From Candidatus Scatomorpha stercoravium (GTDB lineage Bacteria; Bacillota; Clostridia; Oscillospirales; Oscillospiraceae), in assembly GCA_018716005.1 (NCBI GenBank), contig DVKN01000232.1, forward strand, positions 1 through 5,584: a DNA stretch of 5,584 bases. Direction: 5' to 3'. The position numbers were made by a program, and so were the translations under genes. This document shows, one piece after another, positions 1-4,587 of the stretch (within the stretch, counting starts at the first letter, position 1; every line of letters begins with the position of its first letter). The notes beneath the pieces are model-generated. The model made no database searches, was not told the origin of the DNA, and worked only from the letters and a program-made list of their open reading frames with translations.

Positions 1-1031
1 TCGGCGACCAGGTCGAGGCCATCGTGGTCCGCGTGAACGACGTCGAGGGCACCGCCCAGCTGAGCAAGAAGCGCCTTGACGCCGCCAAGACCTGGCAGGT
101 CATCGAGCAGGCCCAGGCCGACGGCGCCATCGTCGAGGGCCTCGTCACCGAGGAGAACAAGGGCGGCGTCGTCGTCAACGTCAACGGCGTGCGCGTCTTC
201 GTCCCGGCCAGCCAGAGCGGCCTGCCGAAGGACACCCCGATGACCCAGCTCGTAAAGACCACCGTGCGTCTTAAGATTACCGAGGTCAACCGCGGCCGCC
301 GCCGCGTCGTCGGCTCCATCCGCGCCGTGCAGCAGAAGGAGCGCCGCGAGAAGGCCGAGGCCGTCTGGAGCGAGATCGAGGTCGGCAAGACCTATCACGG
401 CACCGTCAAGAGCCTCACCAGCTACGGCGCCTTCGTCGACATCGGCGGCATCGACGGCATGGTCCACGTCAGCGAGCTGAGCTGGAACCGCATCAAGAAC
501 CCCGCCGAGGTCGTCTCCGTCGGCGACGAGATCGACGTCTACGTGATTGGCTTCGACCGCGAGAAGCGCCGCATCTCCCTCGGCTACAAGAAGGCTGAGG
601 ACAATCCCTGGGCGAAGTTCACCAGCACCTGCTCCGTGGGCGACGTCGTCAAGGTCACCATCGTGAAGCTCATGCCCTTCGGCGCCTTCGCCGAGGTCAT
701 GCCCGGCGTCGACGGCCTTATCCACATCAGCCAGATTGCGAACCGCCGCATCGGCAAGCCCGATGAGGTACTGAACGTCGGCGACATCGTCGATGCGAAG
801 ATTACCGCCATCGACAACGAGAAGCAGAAGATAAGCCTCTCCATCCGCGCCCTGAGCGAGCCCGAACCGGCCCCGCGCCGCGAGCGCCGTGAGCGCACCG
901 AGCGCACCGAGCGCGCCCCGCGTGAGCGCCGCCCCGTCGTCCCCGAGGAGGACGCCCTCGTCTACGAGGTCTCCGAGACCGGCGAGGCCAAGGGCAACAT
1001 CCCCGACTTCGTCGACGACGACGCCGAGTAA
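1..1031 (+). CDS. rpsA: 30S ribosomal protein S1 / S1-domain RNA-binding protein (5'-truncated)
   Basis: The gene enters from the left edge; the first whole codon is at base 3 and the frame is open from there, so the true start lies upstream and an internal GTG at 24 is not a start. The visible 342 residues hold the tail of one S1 (OB-fold) domain (to about base 80), then three full S1 domains at about 120-335, 378-593 and 633-854. The last two show the family signature: YGAFVDIGGIDGMVHVSE and FGAFAEVMPGVDGLIHISQ, joined by an ENPW-containing linker typical of S1. S1 proteins bind single-stranded mRNA and help its loading on the 30S subunit. After base 855 comes a low-complexity tail: a basic Arg/Glu repeat, then an acidic end (DDDAE). 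Ile codons are almost all ATC, as expected of a highly expressed gene. In many Clostridia this protein is fused behind IspH; whether that holds here lies outside the window. Family assignment is secure; the exact name is less so. Confidence 0.9.
   Translation, partial: GDQVEAIVVRVNDVEGTAQLSKKRLDAAKTWQVIEQAQADGAIVEGLVTEENKGGVVVNVNGVRVFVPASQSGLPKDTPMTQLVKTTVRLKITEVNRGRRRVVGSIRAVQQKERREKAEAVWSEIEVGKTYHGTVKSLTSYGAFVDIGGIDGMVHVSELSWNRIKNPAEVVSVGDEIDVYVIGFDREKRRISLGYKKAEDNPWAKFTSTCSVGDVVKVTIVKLMPFGAFAEVMPGVDGLIHISQIANRRIGKPDEVLNVGDIVDAKITAIDNEKQKISLSIRALSEPEPAPRRERRERTERTERAPRERRPVVPEEDALVYEVSETGEAKGNIPDFVDDDAE
882..917 (+). repeat. Four tandem 9-bp units in the S1 C-terminal tail
   Basis: Four in-frame 9-base units lie end to end: GAGCGCCGT, GAGCGCACC, GAGCGCACC, GAGCGCGCC. 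They encode Glu-Arg-X with X = Arg, Thr, Thr, Ala. A fifth related unit, GAGCGCCGC, follows six bases later at 924-932. They form the basic, probably disordered tail of the S1 protein, after the last S1 domain. Such a repeat can gain or lose units in frame by slippage. Confidence 0.85.
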
Positions 1032-1040
1032 TTGAACAGA

Positions 1041-1076
1041 AAGCAGCGCCAAAGTTGATTTTGGCGCTGTTTTTTT
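1041..1076 (+). terminator. Intrinsic terminator after the S1 gene
   Basis: A perfect 10-bp stem, CAGCGCCAAA (1044-1053) with TTTGGCGCTG (1060-1069), closes a 6-base loop and runs straight into seven T residues (1070-1076). The A residues before the stem could pair with the T tract to lengthen it. It begins 9 bases after the S1 stop codon and isolates that gene from carD. Confidence 0.95.
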
Positions 1077-1106
1077 AACTTTTCGCGAATTTTAACCTCT
1101 TTTTCC

Positions 1107-1135
1107 TTGCTAAAAGGCGTTTTCCGGTGTATAAT
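1107..1135 (+). promoter_or_regulatory. Sigma-A-type promoter of carD
   Basis: A -35 box TTGCTA (1107-1112) and a perfect -10 box TATAAT (1130-1135) are separated by 17 bases, the preferred spacing. The predicted start point is near 1142, leaving a leader of about 44 bases before the carD ATG. The site lies in the most AT-rich stretch of the window, just downstream of the S1 terminator. TG directly precedes the -10 box, without the one-base gap of a standard extended -10. Confidence 0.85.
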
Positions 1136-1174
1136 TGTTTATAGTATAGATGAAAGTGCCGCATTTTAGGGAAA

Positions 1175-1180
1175 CGGAGG
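1175..1180 (+). promoter_or_regulatory. Ribosome binding site fixing the carD start
   Basis: CGGAGG ends 5 bases before the ATG at 1186. The in-frame ATG at 1150 has no comparable site and falls only about 8 bases after the predicted transcription start, so 1186 is preferred. Confidence 0.85.
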
Positions 1181-1185
1181 TTCAA

Positions 1186-1668
1186 ATGACATTCCGGGTA
1201 GGCGACCGGATTGCGCATCCCATGCACGGCGCAGGGGTCATCGACGAAATCGTGACCAAACGAATTAACGGTAAGGACAGGGATTACTACGCCCTGAAGC
1301 TGCCGGCCGGCGATATGCTGGTGCTGGTGCCGGTTGAGACCTGCGAGGCCATCGGTGTGCGGCCCATTGTGAAGCCGGACGAGGCGGAGAAGATTATCGG
1401 CGCGATACCGGCCCTGGAGGTGGAGATGACCTCCAACTGGAACAAGCGCTACAGAGAGAATATGCTGCGCATAAAGAGCGGCGACCTGCTCGAGGTGGCC
1501 TCGGTGATAAAGGGCCTTACCCGGCGCGACCGCGAGCGCGGCCTCTCCACCGGCGAGCGCAAAATGCTCCACTCGGCCAAGCAGATACTCATCTCCGAGA
1601 TAGTCCTCTCCGAGAGCGCGAGCTATGAGGAAGTGGAAGCCCGGCTGGACAGCGCCATGGCCCAGTGA
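1186..1668 (+). CDS. carD: CarD/CdnL-family RNA polymerase-binding transcription regulator
   Basis: A 160-residue protein, the usual size for stand-alone CarD/CdnL. Residues 1 to about 60 form the Tudor-like RNA polymerase-interaction domain shared with Mfd (TRCF): it opens FRVGDRIAHPMHGAGVI and has the strand pattern YYALKL...MLVLVPV. In studied members this domain contacts the polymerase beta subunit. The rest is the helical DNA-binding domain, including W85 in a SNWNKRYRENM context; a tryptophan at this place in mycobacterial and Thermus CarD wedges into the upstream edge of the -10 bubble and stabilises open complexes. The protein acts on RNA polymerase in the cytoplasm, usually as a global modulator of promoter opening rather than a sequence-specific regulator. 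The gene has its own promoter and terminator. Its position before ispD-ispF matches mycobacteria. The start at 1186 is chosen over 1150 for its ribosome binding site. Confidence 0.93.
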   Translation: MTFRVGDRIAHPMHGAGVIDEIVTKRINGKDRDYYALKLPAGDMLVLVPVETCEAIGVRPIVKPDEAEKIIGAIPALEVEMTSNWNKRYRENMLRIKSGDLLEVASVIKGLTRRDRERGLSTGERKMLHSAKQILISEIVLSESASYEEVEARLDSAMAQ

Positions 1669-1682
1669 AACATAGAGCAGGG

Positions 1683-1710
1683 GGGGAACGGCGGTGCCGT
1701 TCCTCTTTTT
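1683..1710 (+). terminator. Intrinsic terminator after carD
   Basis: GGAACGGC (1685-1692) pairs perfectly with GCCGTTCC (1696-1703) around a 3-base loop, and the stem can extend by two pairs outward. TCTTTTT follows. It lies 14 bases after the carD stop codon. An open frame running through this hairpin into ispD is therefore not translated from an upstream start. Confidence 0.88.
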
Positions 1711-1733
1711 GCGCCCGTTTGCGCGGGCGCTTT
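1711..1733 (+). terminator. Second hairpin directly after the carD terminator
   Basis: GCGCCCG (1711-1717) pairs with CGGGCGC (1724-1730) around a 6-base loop, followed by only three T residues. It abuts the first terminator and ends a few bases before the -35 box of ispD. It may act as a backup terminator that insulates the ispD promoter, but the short T run makes this uncertain. Confidence 0.4.
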
Positions 1734-1736
1734 CGC

Positions 1737-1765
1737 TTTACTCCGGCGGAGGGCTGATGTATAAT
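1737..1765 (+). promoter_or_regulatory. Sigma-A-type promoter of ispD-ispF
   Basis: A -35 box TTTACT (1737-1742, four of six consensus bases) and a perfect -10 box TATAAT (1760-1765) are 17 bases apart. The predicted start is near 1772, giving a leader of about 24 bases. TG directly precedes the -10 box, as in the carD promoter. The promoter follows two hairpins, so ispDF seems to be transcribed separately from carD. Confidence 0.8.
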
Positions 1766-1773
1766 AGCGCTAT
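1764..1773 (+). promoter_or_regulatory. 10-bp palindrome over the ispD -10 box and start point
   Basis: ATAGCGCTAT is a perfect inverted repeat that overlaps the last bases of the -10 box and covers the predicted transcription start. The position would suit a small operator, but ten bases is short and no second copy was noticed near the other promoter, so a chance origin remains plausible. Confidence 0.25.
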
Positions 1774-1795
1774 CAAGCTCAAGAGGTACAGCTCA

Positions 1796-2512
1796 ATGTT
1801 CAACAAAGCGAAAAAGGCCCCCGACAGGCCCTTCTGCTCGGCGGTCATAGTCGCCGGCGGCTCCTCGAGCCGCATGGGCGAGGACAAGCTCGCGATGGAG
1901 CTCGGCGGCATGACGGTTATCGAGCGCACGCTGAGGGTTTTCCAGGCGAGCGCGTACTGCGACGAGATAGTCGCCGTCACGCGCAGCGAGAAGATACCCG
2001 AGGTCGCGGCGATTGCCCGCGAGGCCGGCGTGACGAAGCTCAAATGCGTCGTCACGGGCGGCGGCACCCGCATGGCCTCGTCCCGGGCGGGCGTGCGCGA
2101 GTGCTCGGCCGCGGCGGGGCTCATAGCCATACACGATGCCGCCCGCCCGCTCGTGACCGAGGAGATAATCTCCCGCGCCGTGCGCGCGGCGGCGGAGCGC
2201 GGCGCGGCCGCGCCGGCCATCCATGTGAAGGACACCGTGCGCCAGGCTCGCGGCGGCCGCGTGCTGAGGACGCTCGAGCGCGACGAGCTCTTCCTCATGC
2301 AGACGCCGCAGGTCTTCCGCGCCGACCTCATACGCGCCGCCCTGGACGAGGCGGTGAAGCTCCGCCTCTCGCTCACGGACGACTGCGCCGCGGTAATGCT
2401 GCTGGACGCGGAGGTCTTCCTCGTCGAGGGCTCGGAGGAAAACCTGAAGCTGACCACGCCCGCGGACGTATACGCCGCCGAGGCGATACTGGAGAAAAGG
2501 GGAGAGGCATGA
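1796..2512 (+). CDS. ispD: 2-C-methyl-D-erythritol 4-phosphate cytidylyltransferase (IspD)
   Basis: A 238-residue protein of normal IspD length. It transfers CMP from CTP to 2-C-methyl-D-erythritol 4-phosphate, the third step of the MEP isoprenoid pathway, in the cytoplasm. The nucleotide-binding loop VIVAGGSSSRMGEDK spans residues 17-31, with R26 and K31 at the usual catalytic places. Further family blocks follow: GGGTRMASSRAG (88-99), HDAARP (113-118), KDT (145-147), QTPQVF (169-174), TDD (194-196) and ENLKLTTPADV (215-225), including the conserved Lys at 218. The loop reads AGG rather than the more common AAG and lacks the PKQ segment of the E. coli type, a variation also familiar in Clostridia. 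The start at 1796 has AAGAGG at 1781-1786; an ATG at 1757 overlaps the -10 box, and earlier starts run through the terminator. The stop codon overlaps the ispF start. Ile is mostly encoded by ATA (8 of 12). Confidence 0.95.
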   Translation: MFNKAKKAPDRPFCSAVIVAGGSSSRMGEDKLAMELGGMTVIERTLRVFQASAYCDEIVAVTRSEKIPEVAAIAREAGVTKLKCVVTGGGTRMASSRAGVRECSAAAGLIAIHDAARPLVTEEIISRAVRAAAERGAAAPAIHVKDTVRQARGGRVLRTLERDELFLMQTPQVFRADLIRAALDEAVKLRLSLTDDCAAVMLLDAEVFLVEGSEENLKLTTPADVYAAEAILEKRGEA

Positions 2513-2982
2513 TGTTCAGAGTGGGTCACGGCTACGACGTGCACCGCCTCGTCGAGGGGCGGAAGCTGATACTCGGCGGGGTGGAGCTCCCATATGAGCG
2601 CGGCCTCCTCGGCCACTCGGACGCCGACGTGCTCGTCCACGCCATAATGGACGCCCTGCTCGGCGCGGCCGCGCTCGGCGACATAGGCAAGCTCTTCCCG
2701 GACACCGACGAGCGCTACTCCGGGGCCGACAGCCTCGGTCTGCTCGCCGAGGTCATGCGTGCGCTGCGAGCCGCGGGCCGGGAGGTCTCCAACATCGACG
2801 CCACCGTCATAGCCCAGAGGCCGAAGCTCGCGCCGCACATAGAGGCGATGCGCGCGAACATAGCCCGCGCCGCCGGGCTCGACGTCTCCCAGGTGAGCGT
2901 CAAGGCCACCACGGAGGAAAAGCTCGGCTTCACGGGCGAGGGCCTCGGCATCGCCGCCCACGCCGTCGCGCTCATATACTGA
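2512..2982 (+). CDS. ispF: 2-C-methyl-D-erythritol 2,4-cyclodiphosphate synthase (IspF)
   Basis: A 156-residue protein matching the full IspF family length. It cyclises CDP-ME 2-phosphate to MEcPP with loss of CMP, the fifth MEP-pathway step, and works as a metal-dependent trimer. The opening GHGYDVHRL gives metal ligands D9 and H11; the third ligand is H43 in the block HSDADVLVHAIMDALLGAAA. DIGKLFPDTD follows. The C-terminal part has NIDATVIAQRPKL and KATTEEKLGFTGEGLGIAAHA, the CMP-binding and trimer-core region. All key residues are present. The gene overlaps ispD by one base (TGATG), implying translational coupling. An ATG at 2509 in the same frame is an alternative start (157 residues); 2512 is preferred because GGGGAG at 2499-2504 then has a 7-base spacer. 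A terminator follows, ending this two-gene unit. IspE is not in the window. Confidence 0.96.
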   Translation: MFRVGHGYDVHRLVEGRKLILGGVELPYERGLLGHSDADVLVHAIMDALLGAAALGDIGKLFPDTDERYSGADSLGLLAEVMRALRAAGREVSNIDATVIAQRPKLAPHIEAMRANIARAAGLDVSQVSVKATTEEKLGFTGEGLGIAAHAVALIY

Positions 2983-2997
2983 GCCGGTAATAACATT

Positions 2998-3032
2998 AAC
3001 CGCCGCATGGCATCCGCCGCGCGGCGGTTTTT
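2998..3032 (+). terminator. Intrinsic terminator after ispF
   Basis: AACCGCCGC (2998-3006) pairs perfectly with GCGGCGGTT (3021-3029) around a 14-base loop, and T residues run from 3028 to 3032. The loop side also contains CCGCCGC directly next to GCGGCGG (3014-3027), a loopless palindrome that would compete with the main stem. It starts 16 bases after the ispF stop codon. Confidence 0.82.
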
Positions 3033-3072
3033 GCCGCCATTTGCGCGATAGGATGGGAAAGGCGGGGATTTT

Positions 3073-3148
3073 GGTGCGGGGGGAGCCCCGCGCTGTAAGC
3101 AGAGGCGGCGCGGTGCATAGAATGGGCGTAAGGGCCCCTGCCCTGCAC
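3073..3148 (+). other. Hairpin-rich leader upstream of the Se/S carrier gene
   Basis: Two structures can be drawn. The first is GCGGGG (3076-3081) with CCCCGC (3086-3091) around a GGAG loop, extendable outward by three pairs with wobbles. In the second, GTGCA (3113-3117) and GGGC (3124-3127) pair with GCCC (3140-3143) and TGCAC (3144-3148), with a 6-base bulge. GCCCT (3140-3144) can instead pair with AGGGC (3131-3135). The ribosome binding site at 3155-3159 lies just outside. No convincing promoter was found in 3033-3166. This could be a regulatory leader or simply GC-rich folding. Confidence 0.3.
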
Positions 3149-3152
3149 TATA

Positions 3153-3160
3153 GTGGAGGT
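3153..3160 (+). promoter_or_regulatory. Ribosome binding site fixing the Se/S carrier start
   Basis: GTGGAGGT lies 6 bases before the ATG at 3167 and marks it as the start over the upstream in-frame TTG at 3041. The same eight bases at the same distance precede the next gene's GTG start at 3418. Confidence 0.88.
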
Positions 3161-3166
3161 TCATAT

Positions 3167-3421
3167 ATGCAGCGCTATCTAATCATGTGCCGCTCGCTGA
3201 CCTACGCGCAGCGGGCGGCCGCAACGCTTGAGCGGGCCGGGATTACGGCCACGCTCGCCCGCGCGCCGCAGCAGCTCACGGCGAACGGCTGCGGCTACTG
3301 CGTAACCGTATCGGGCAGCCGCTTCAACGCGGCCCTCGGCGTCCTCGCGAAGGGCAGCGTCCCCCACGGCAAGCTCTACCGCGCGGAGCCCGACGGCCGT
3401 TACGTGGAGGTGGCGCGGTGA
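3167..3421 (+). CDS. Small DUF3343-type putative Se/S carrier-like protein
   Basis: An 84-residue cytoplasmic protein with no signal peptide or membrane segment. The layout suits the DUF3343 (putative Se/S carrier-like) family: a first strand YLIMCRS, a helix over about 12-24, an AGI turn and strand (24-30), then P34 followed by L37-T38 and a conserved-type cysteine-glycine step at C42-G43, another helix, and a C-terminal strand. Here the cysteine forms part of a C42-G43-Y44-C45 pair, giving a CxxC arrangement; C8 is the only other Cys. The next gene overlaps it by four bases (GTGA) and encodes a class V cysteine desulfurase homologue, a pairing known for this family. The likely role is to accept or present persulfide or selenide sulfur/selenium released by that enzyme, but this is inferred from family name and neighbour, not shown. 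The start is set by the GTGGAGGT site. Confidence 0.8.
   Translation: MQRYLIMCRSLTYAQRAAATLERAGITATLARAPQQLTANGCGYCVTVSGSRFNAALGVLAKGSVPHGKLYRAEPDGRYVEVAR
3404..3411 (+). promoter_or_regulatory. Ribosome binding site within the carrier gene for the desulfurase GTG start
   Basis: GTGGAGGT sits in the last codons of the carrier gene, 6 bases before GTG 3418. It supports GTG as the start and supports coupled translation, because the start codon overlaps the preceding stop codon. Confidence 0.85.
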
Positions 3422-4545
3422 TATATCTCGACAGCGCCGCCACCACGCTCCAGAAGCCGCGCGCCGTCCCGGCGGCGATGGCCGCGGCGGCGCGCAGCAT
3501 GGCGAGCCCGGGCCGAGGCGGGCACAGGCCCGCGCGCCTGGCCGCGGAGACGGCGTACGAATGCCGCGAGGCGCTCGCCGGGCTCTTCAGCGTCGCCGGG
3601 AGCGAGAACATTGTCTTCACCATGAACGCCACCCACGCGCTCAATATCGCGCTTGGGAGCCTCGTGAGCCCGGGCGGGCGCGCCGTCATATCCGGCTGGG
3701 AGCACAACGCCGTCACCCGCCCGCTGCATATGCTCGGCGCGGAGATTGACGCCGTGCGCACGCCGCTCTTCGACCGGGACGCCGCCCTCGCCGGCTTCGC
3801 GGAAAAGCTCCCCGGCGCGCAGTGCTGCGTCTGCACTGCGGTATCCAACGTATTCGGCTTCGAGCTGCCCTTCTATGAGATAGCCGGCCTCTGCCGGGAG
3901 GCGGGCGTGCCATTTGTGCTCGACGCCTCGCAGGCCGCGGGGGCGATGGACATAGACGCGTCCCGCCTGGGCGCGGCCTTCATCGCCATGCCGGGGCACA
4001 AGGGCCTGCTCGGCCCGCAGGGCACGGGCGTCCTCATATGCGGCGCGCCGGCCCTGCCCATCATGGCGGGCGGCACTGGCTCCGCGAGCCGCGAGCAGGA
4101 TATGCCCGCCTCGCTCCCCGACCGGCTCGAGGCCGGGACTCACAACATCCCCGGCATAGCCGGGCTCCTGGAGGGCGTGAAATTCGTCCGCCGCCTCGGC
4201 CCGGGGAATATAGCGCGGCGCGAGAGGGTCATGCTGCGTGCCCTCGCCCGTGAGCTCGCGCTGATACCGGGCCTCGAGGTTTTCGTGTCCGCTGACGCGG
4301 CCGCGCAGGCCGGGGTGCTGTCCGTGCGGCATGAGCGCGCCGGCTGCGAGGAGCTCGGCGAGGCCCTGGACCGCCTCGGCGTCTGCGTGCGCGCAGGTCT
4401 GCACTGCGCGCCCCTCGCGCATGAGAGCGCCGGTACGCTCGAGAGCGGCACCGTCCGGCTGAGCCTCTCGCCATTCAACACGCCGCAGGAGCTCCGCCGC
4501 GTCCCGGCCCTCACGGAGCGCGCGATATACGAGGCCCTGCGCTGA
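3418..4545 (+). CDS. Class V aminotransferase / cysteine desulfurase family protein
   Basis: A 375-residue fold-type I PLP enzyme of the NifS/SufS/CsdA superfamily. It opens at once with YLDSAATT, a short N-terminus typical of the subfamily modelled as 'cysteine desulfurase family protein' (TIGR01977-like). Key residues are present: N70-A71-T72 in a phosphate-cup region, H96 (EHNAVTRP) stacking on PLP, D169 and Q172 in DASQAAG, and H194-K195 in PGHKGL, where K195 should form the Schiff base. GGTGS and the block EAGTHNIPG follow, then C330 in RAGLHCAPLAH, the candidate persulfide cysteine. Family enzymes remove S from cysteine or Se from selenocysteine; which applies here cannot be read from sequence, and the subfamily is poorly characterised. 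It overlaps the carrier gene by four bases, so the two probably work together. It starts with GTG and ends in tandem stops (TGA TAA). Several extra cysteines (C136, C137, C139) lie before VSNVFG. Confidence 0.92.
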   Translation: MIYLDSAATTLQKPRAVPAAMAAAARSMASPGRGGHRPARLAAETAYECREALAGLFSVAGSENIVFTMNATHALNIALGSLVSPGGRAVISGWEHNAVTRPLHMLGAEIDAVRTPLFDRDAALAGFAEKLPGAQCCVCTAVSNVFGFELPFYEIAGLCREAGVPFVLDASQAAGAMDIDASRLGAAFIAMPGHKGLLGPQGTGVLICGAPALPIMAGGTGSASREQDMPASLPDRLEAGTHNIPGIAGLLEGVKFVRRLGPGNIARRERVMLRALARELALIPGLEVFVSADAAAQAGVLSVRHERAGCEELGEALDRLGVCVRAGLHCAPLAHESAGTLESGTVRLSLSPFNTPQELRRVPALTERAIYEALR

Positions 4546-4551
4546 TAAAGA

Positions 4552-4579
4552 GAGCGCCGTCCCTCCGGGGACGGCGCTC
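4552..4579. terminator. Strong hairpin between convergent genes, likely bidirectional terminator
   Basis: A perfect 12-bp stem, GAGCGCCGTCCC (4552-4563) with GGGACGGCGCTC (4568-4579), closes a TCCG loop. Read as plus-strand RNA this is C(UCCG)G, a member of the very stable UNCG tetraloop class. T runs are weak: GTTT begins six bases after the stem on the plus strand, and the minus strand reads TCTTTAT directly after it. It lies between the stop codons of two genes that face each other and may serve both. Confidence 0.75.
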
Positions 4580-4587
4580 GGAGCGTT

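Noticed and set aside
1150..1185. Upstream ATG extending carD by 12 residues
   Set aside because: It has no ribosome binding site and sits almost at the predicted transcription start. The extension is not part of the CarD domain.
1075..1572. Minus-strand open frame (165 codons) opposite carD
   Set aside because: It covers the S1 terminator, the carD promoter and the carD gene, has no family features, and ends in the AT-rich intergenic region.
1694..1795. Upstream in-frame extension of ispD
   Set aside because: It would translate the carD terminator, the second hairpin and the ispD promoter. IspD proteins normally begin near the nucleotide-binding loop, as with the ATG at 1796.
1738..2961. 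Long minus-strand open frame (407 codons) opposite ispD and ispF
   Set aside because: It lies antisense to two genes with complete family motifs. Its predicted protein is low-complexity Arg/Ala/Ser without recognisable domains, as expected from antisense frames in GC-rich coding DNA.
3055..3100. Cobalamin riboswitch
   Set aside because: Only fragments of the core resemble the consensus, spacing is wrong, and the 134-base interval cannot hold the full aptamer. It is kept only as a finding to test, not as a feature.
3118..3154. Possible -10 boxes TAGAAT (3118-3123) and TATAGT (3149-3154) before the carrier gene
   Set aside because: TAGAAT has no acceptable -35 box at the right distance. TATAGT overlaps the ribosome binding site, so transcription from it would lose that site.
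3041..3166. TTG-start N-terminal extension of the Se/S carrier protein
   Set aside because: The extension has no family resemblance and runs through the hairpin leader, while ATG 3167 has an excellent GGAGG site at a 7-base spacing.
3400..4422. Minus-strand open frame (340 codons) opposite the desulfurase gene
   Set aside because: The plus-strand gene has full PLP-enzyme motifs. The antisense frame is Arg/Ala/Gly-rich with no recognisable domain.
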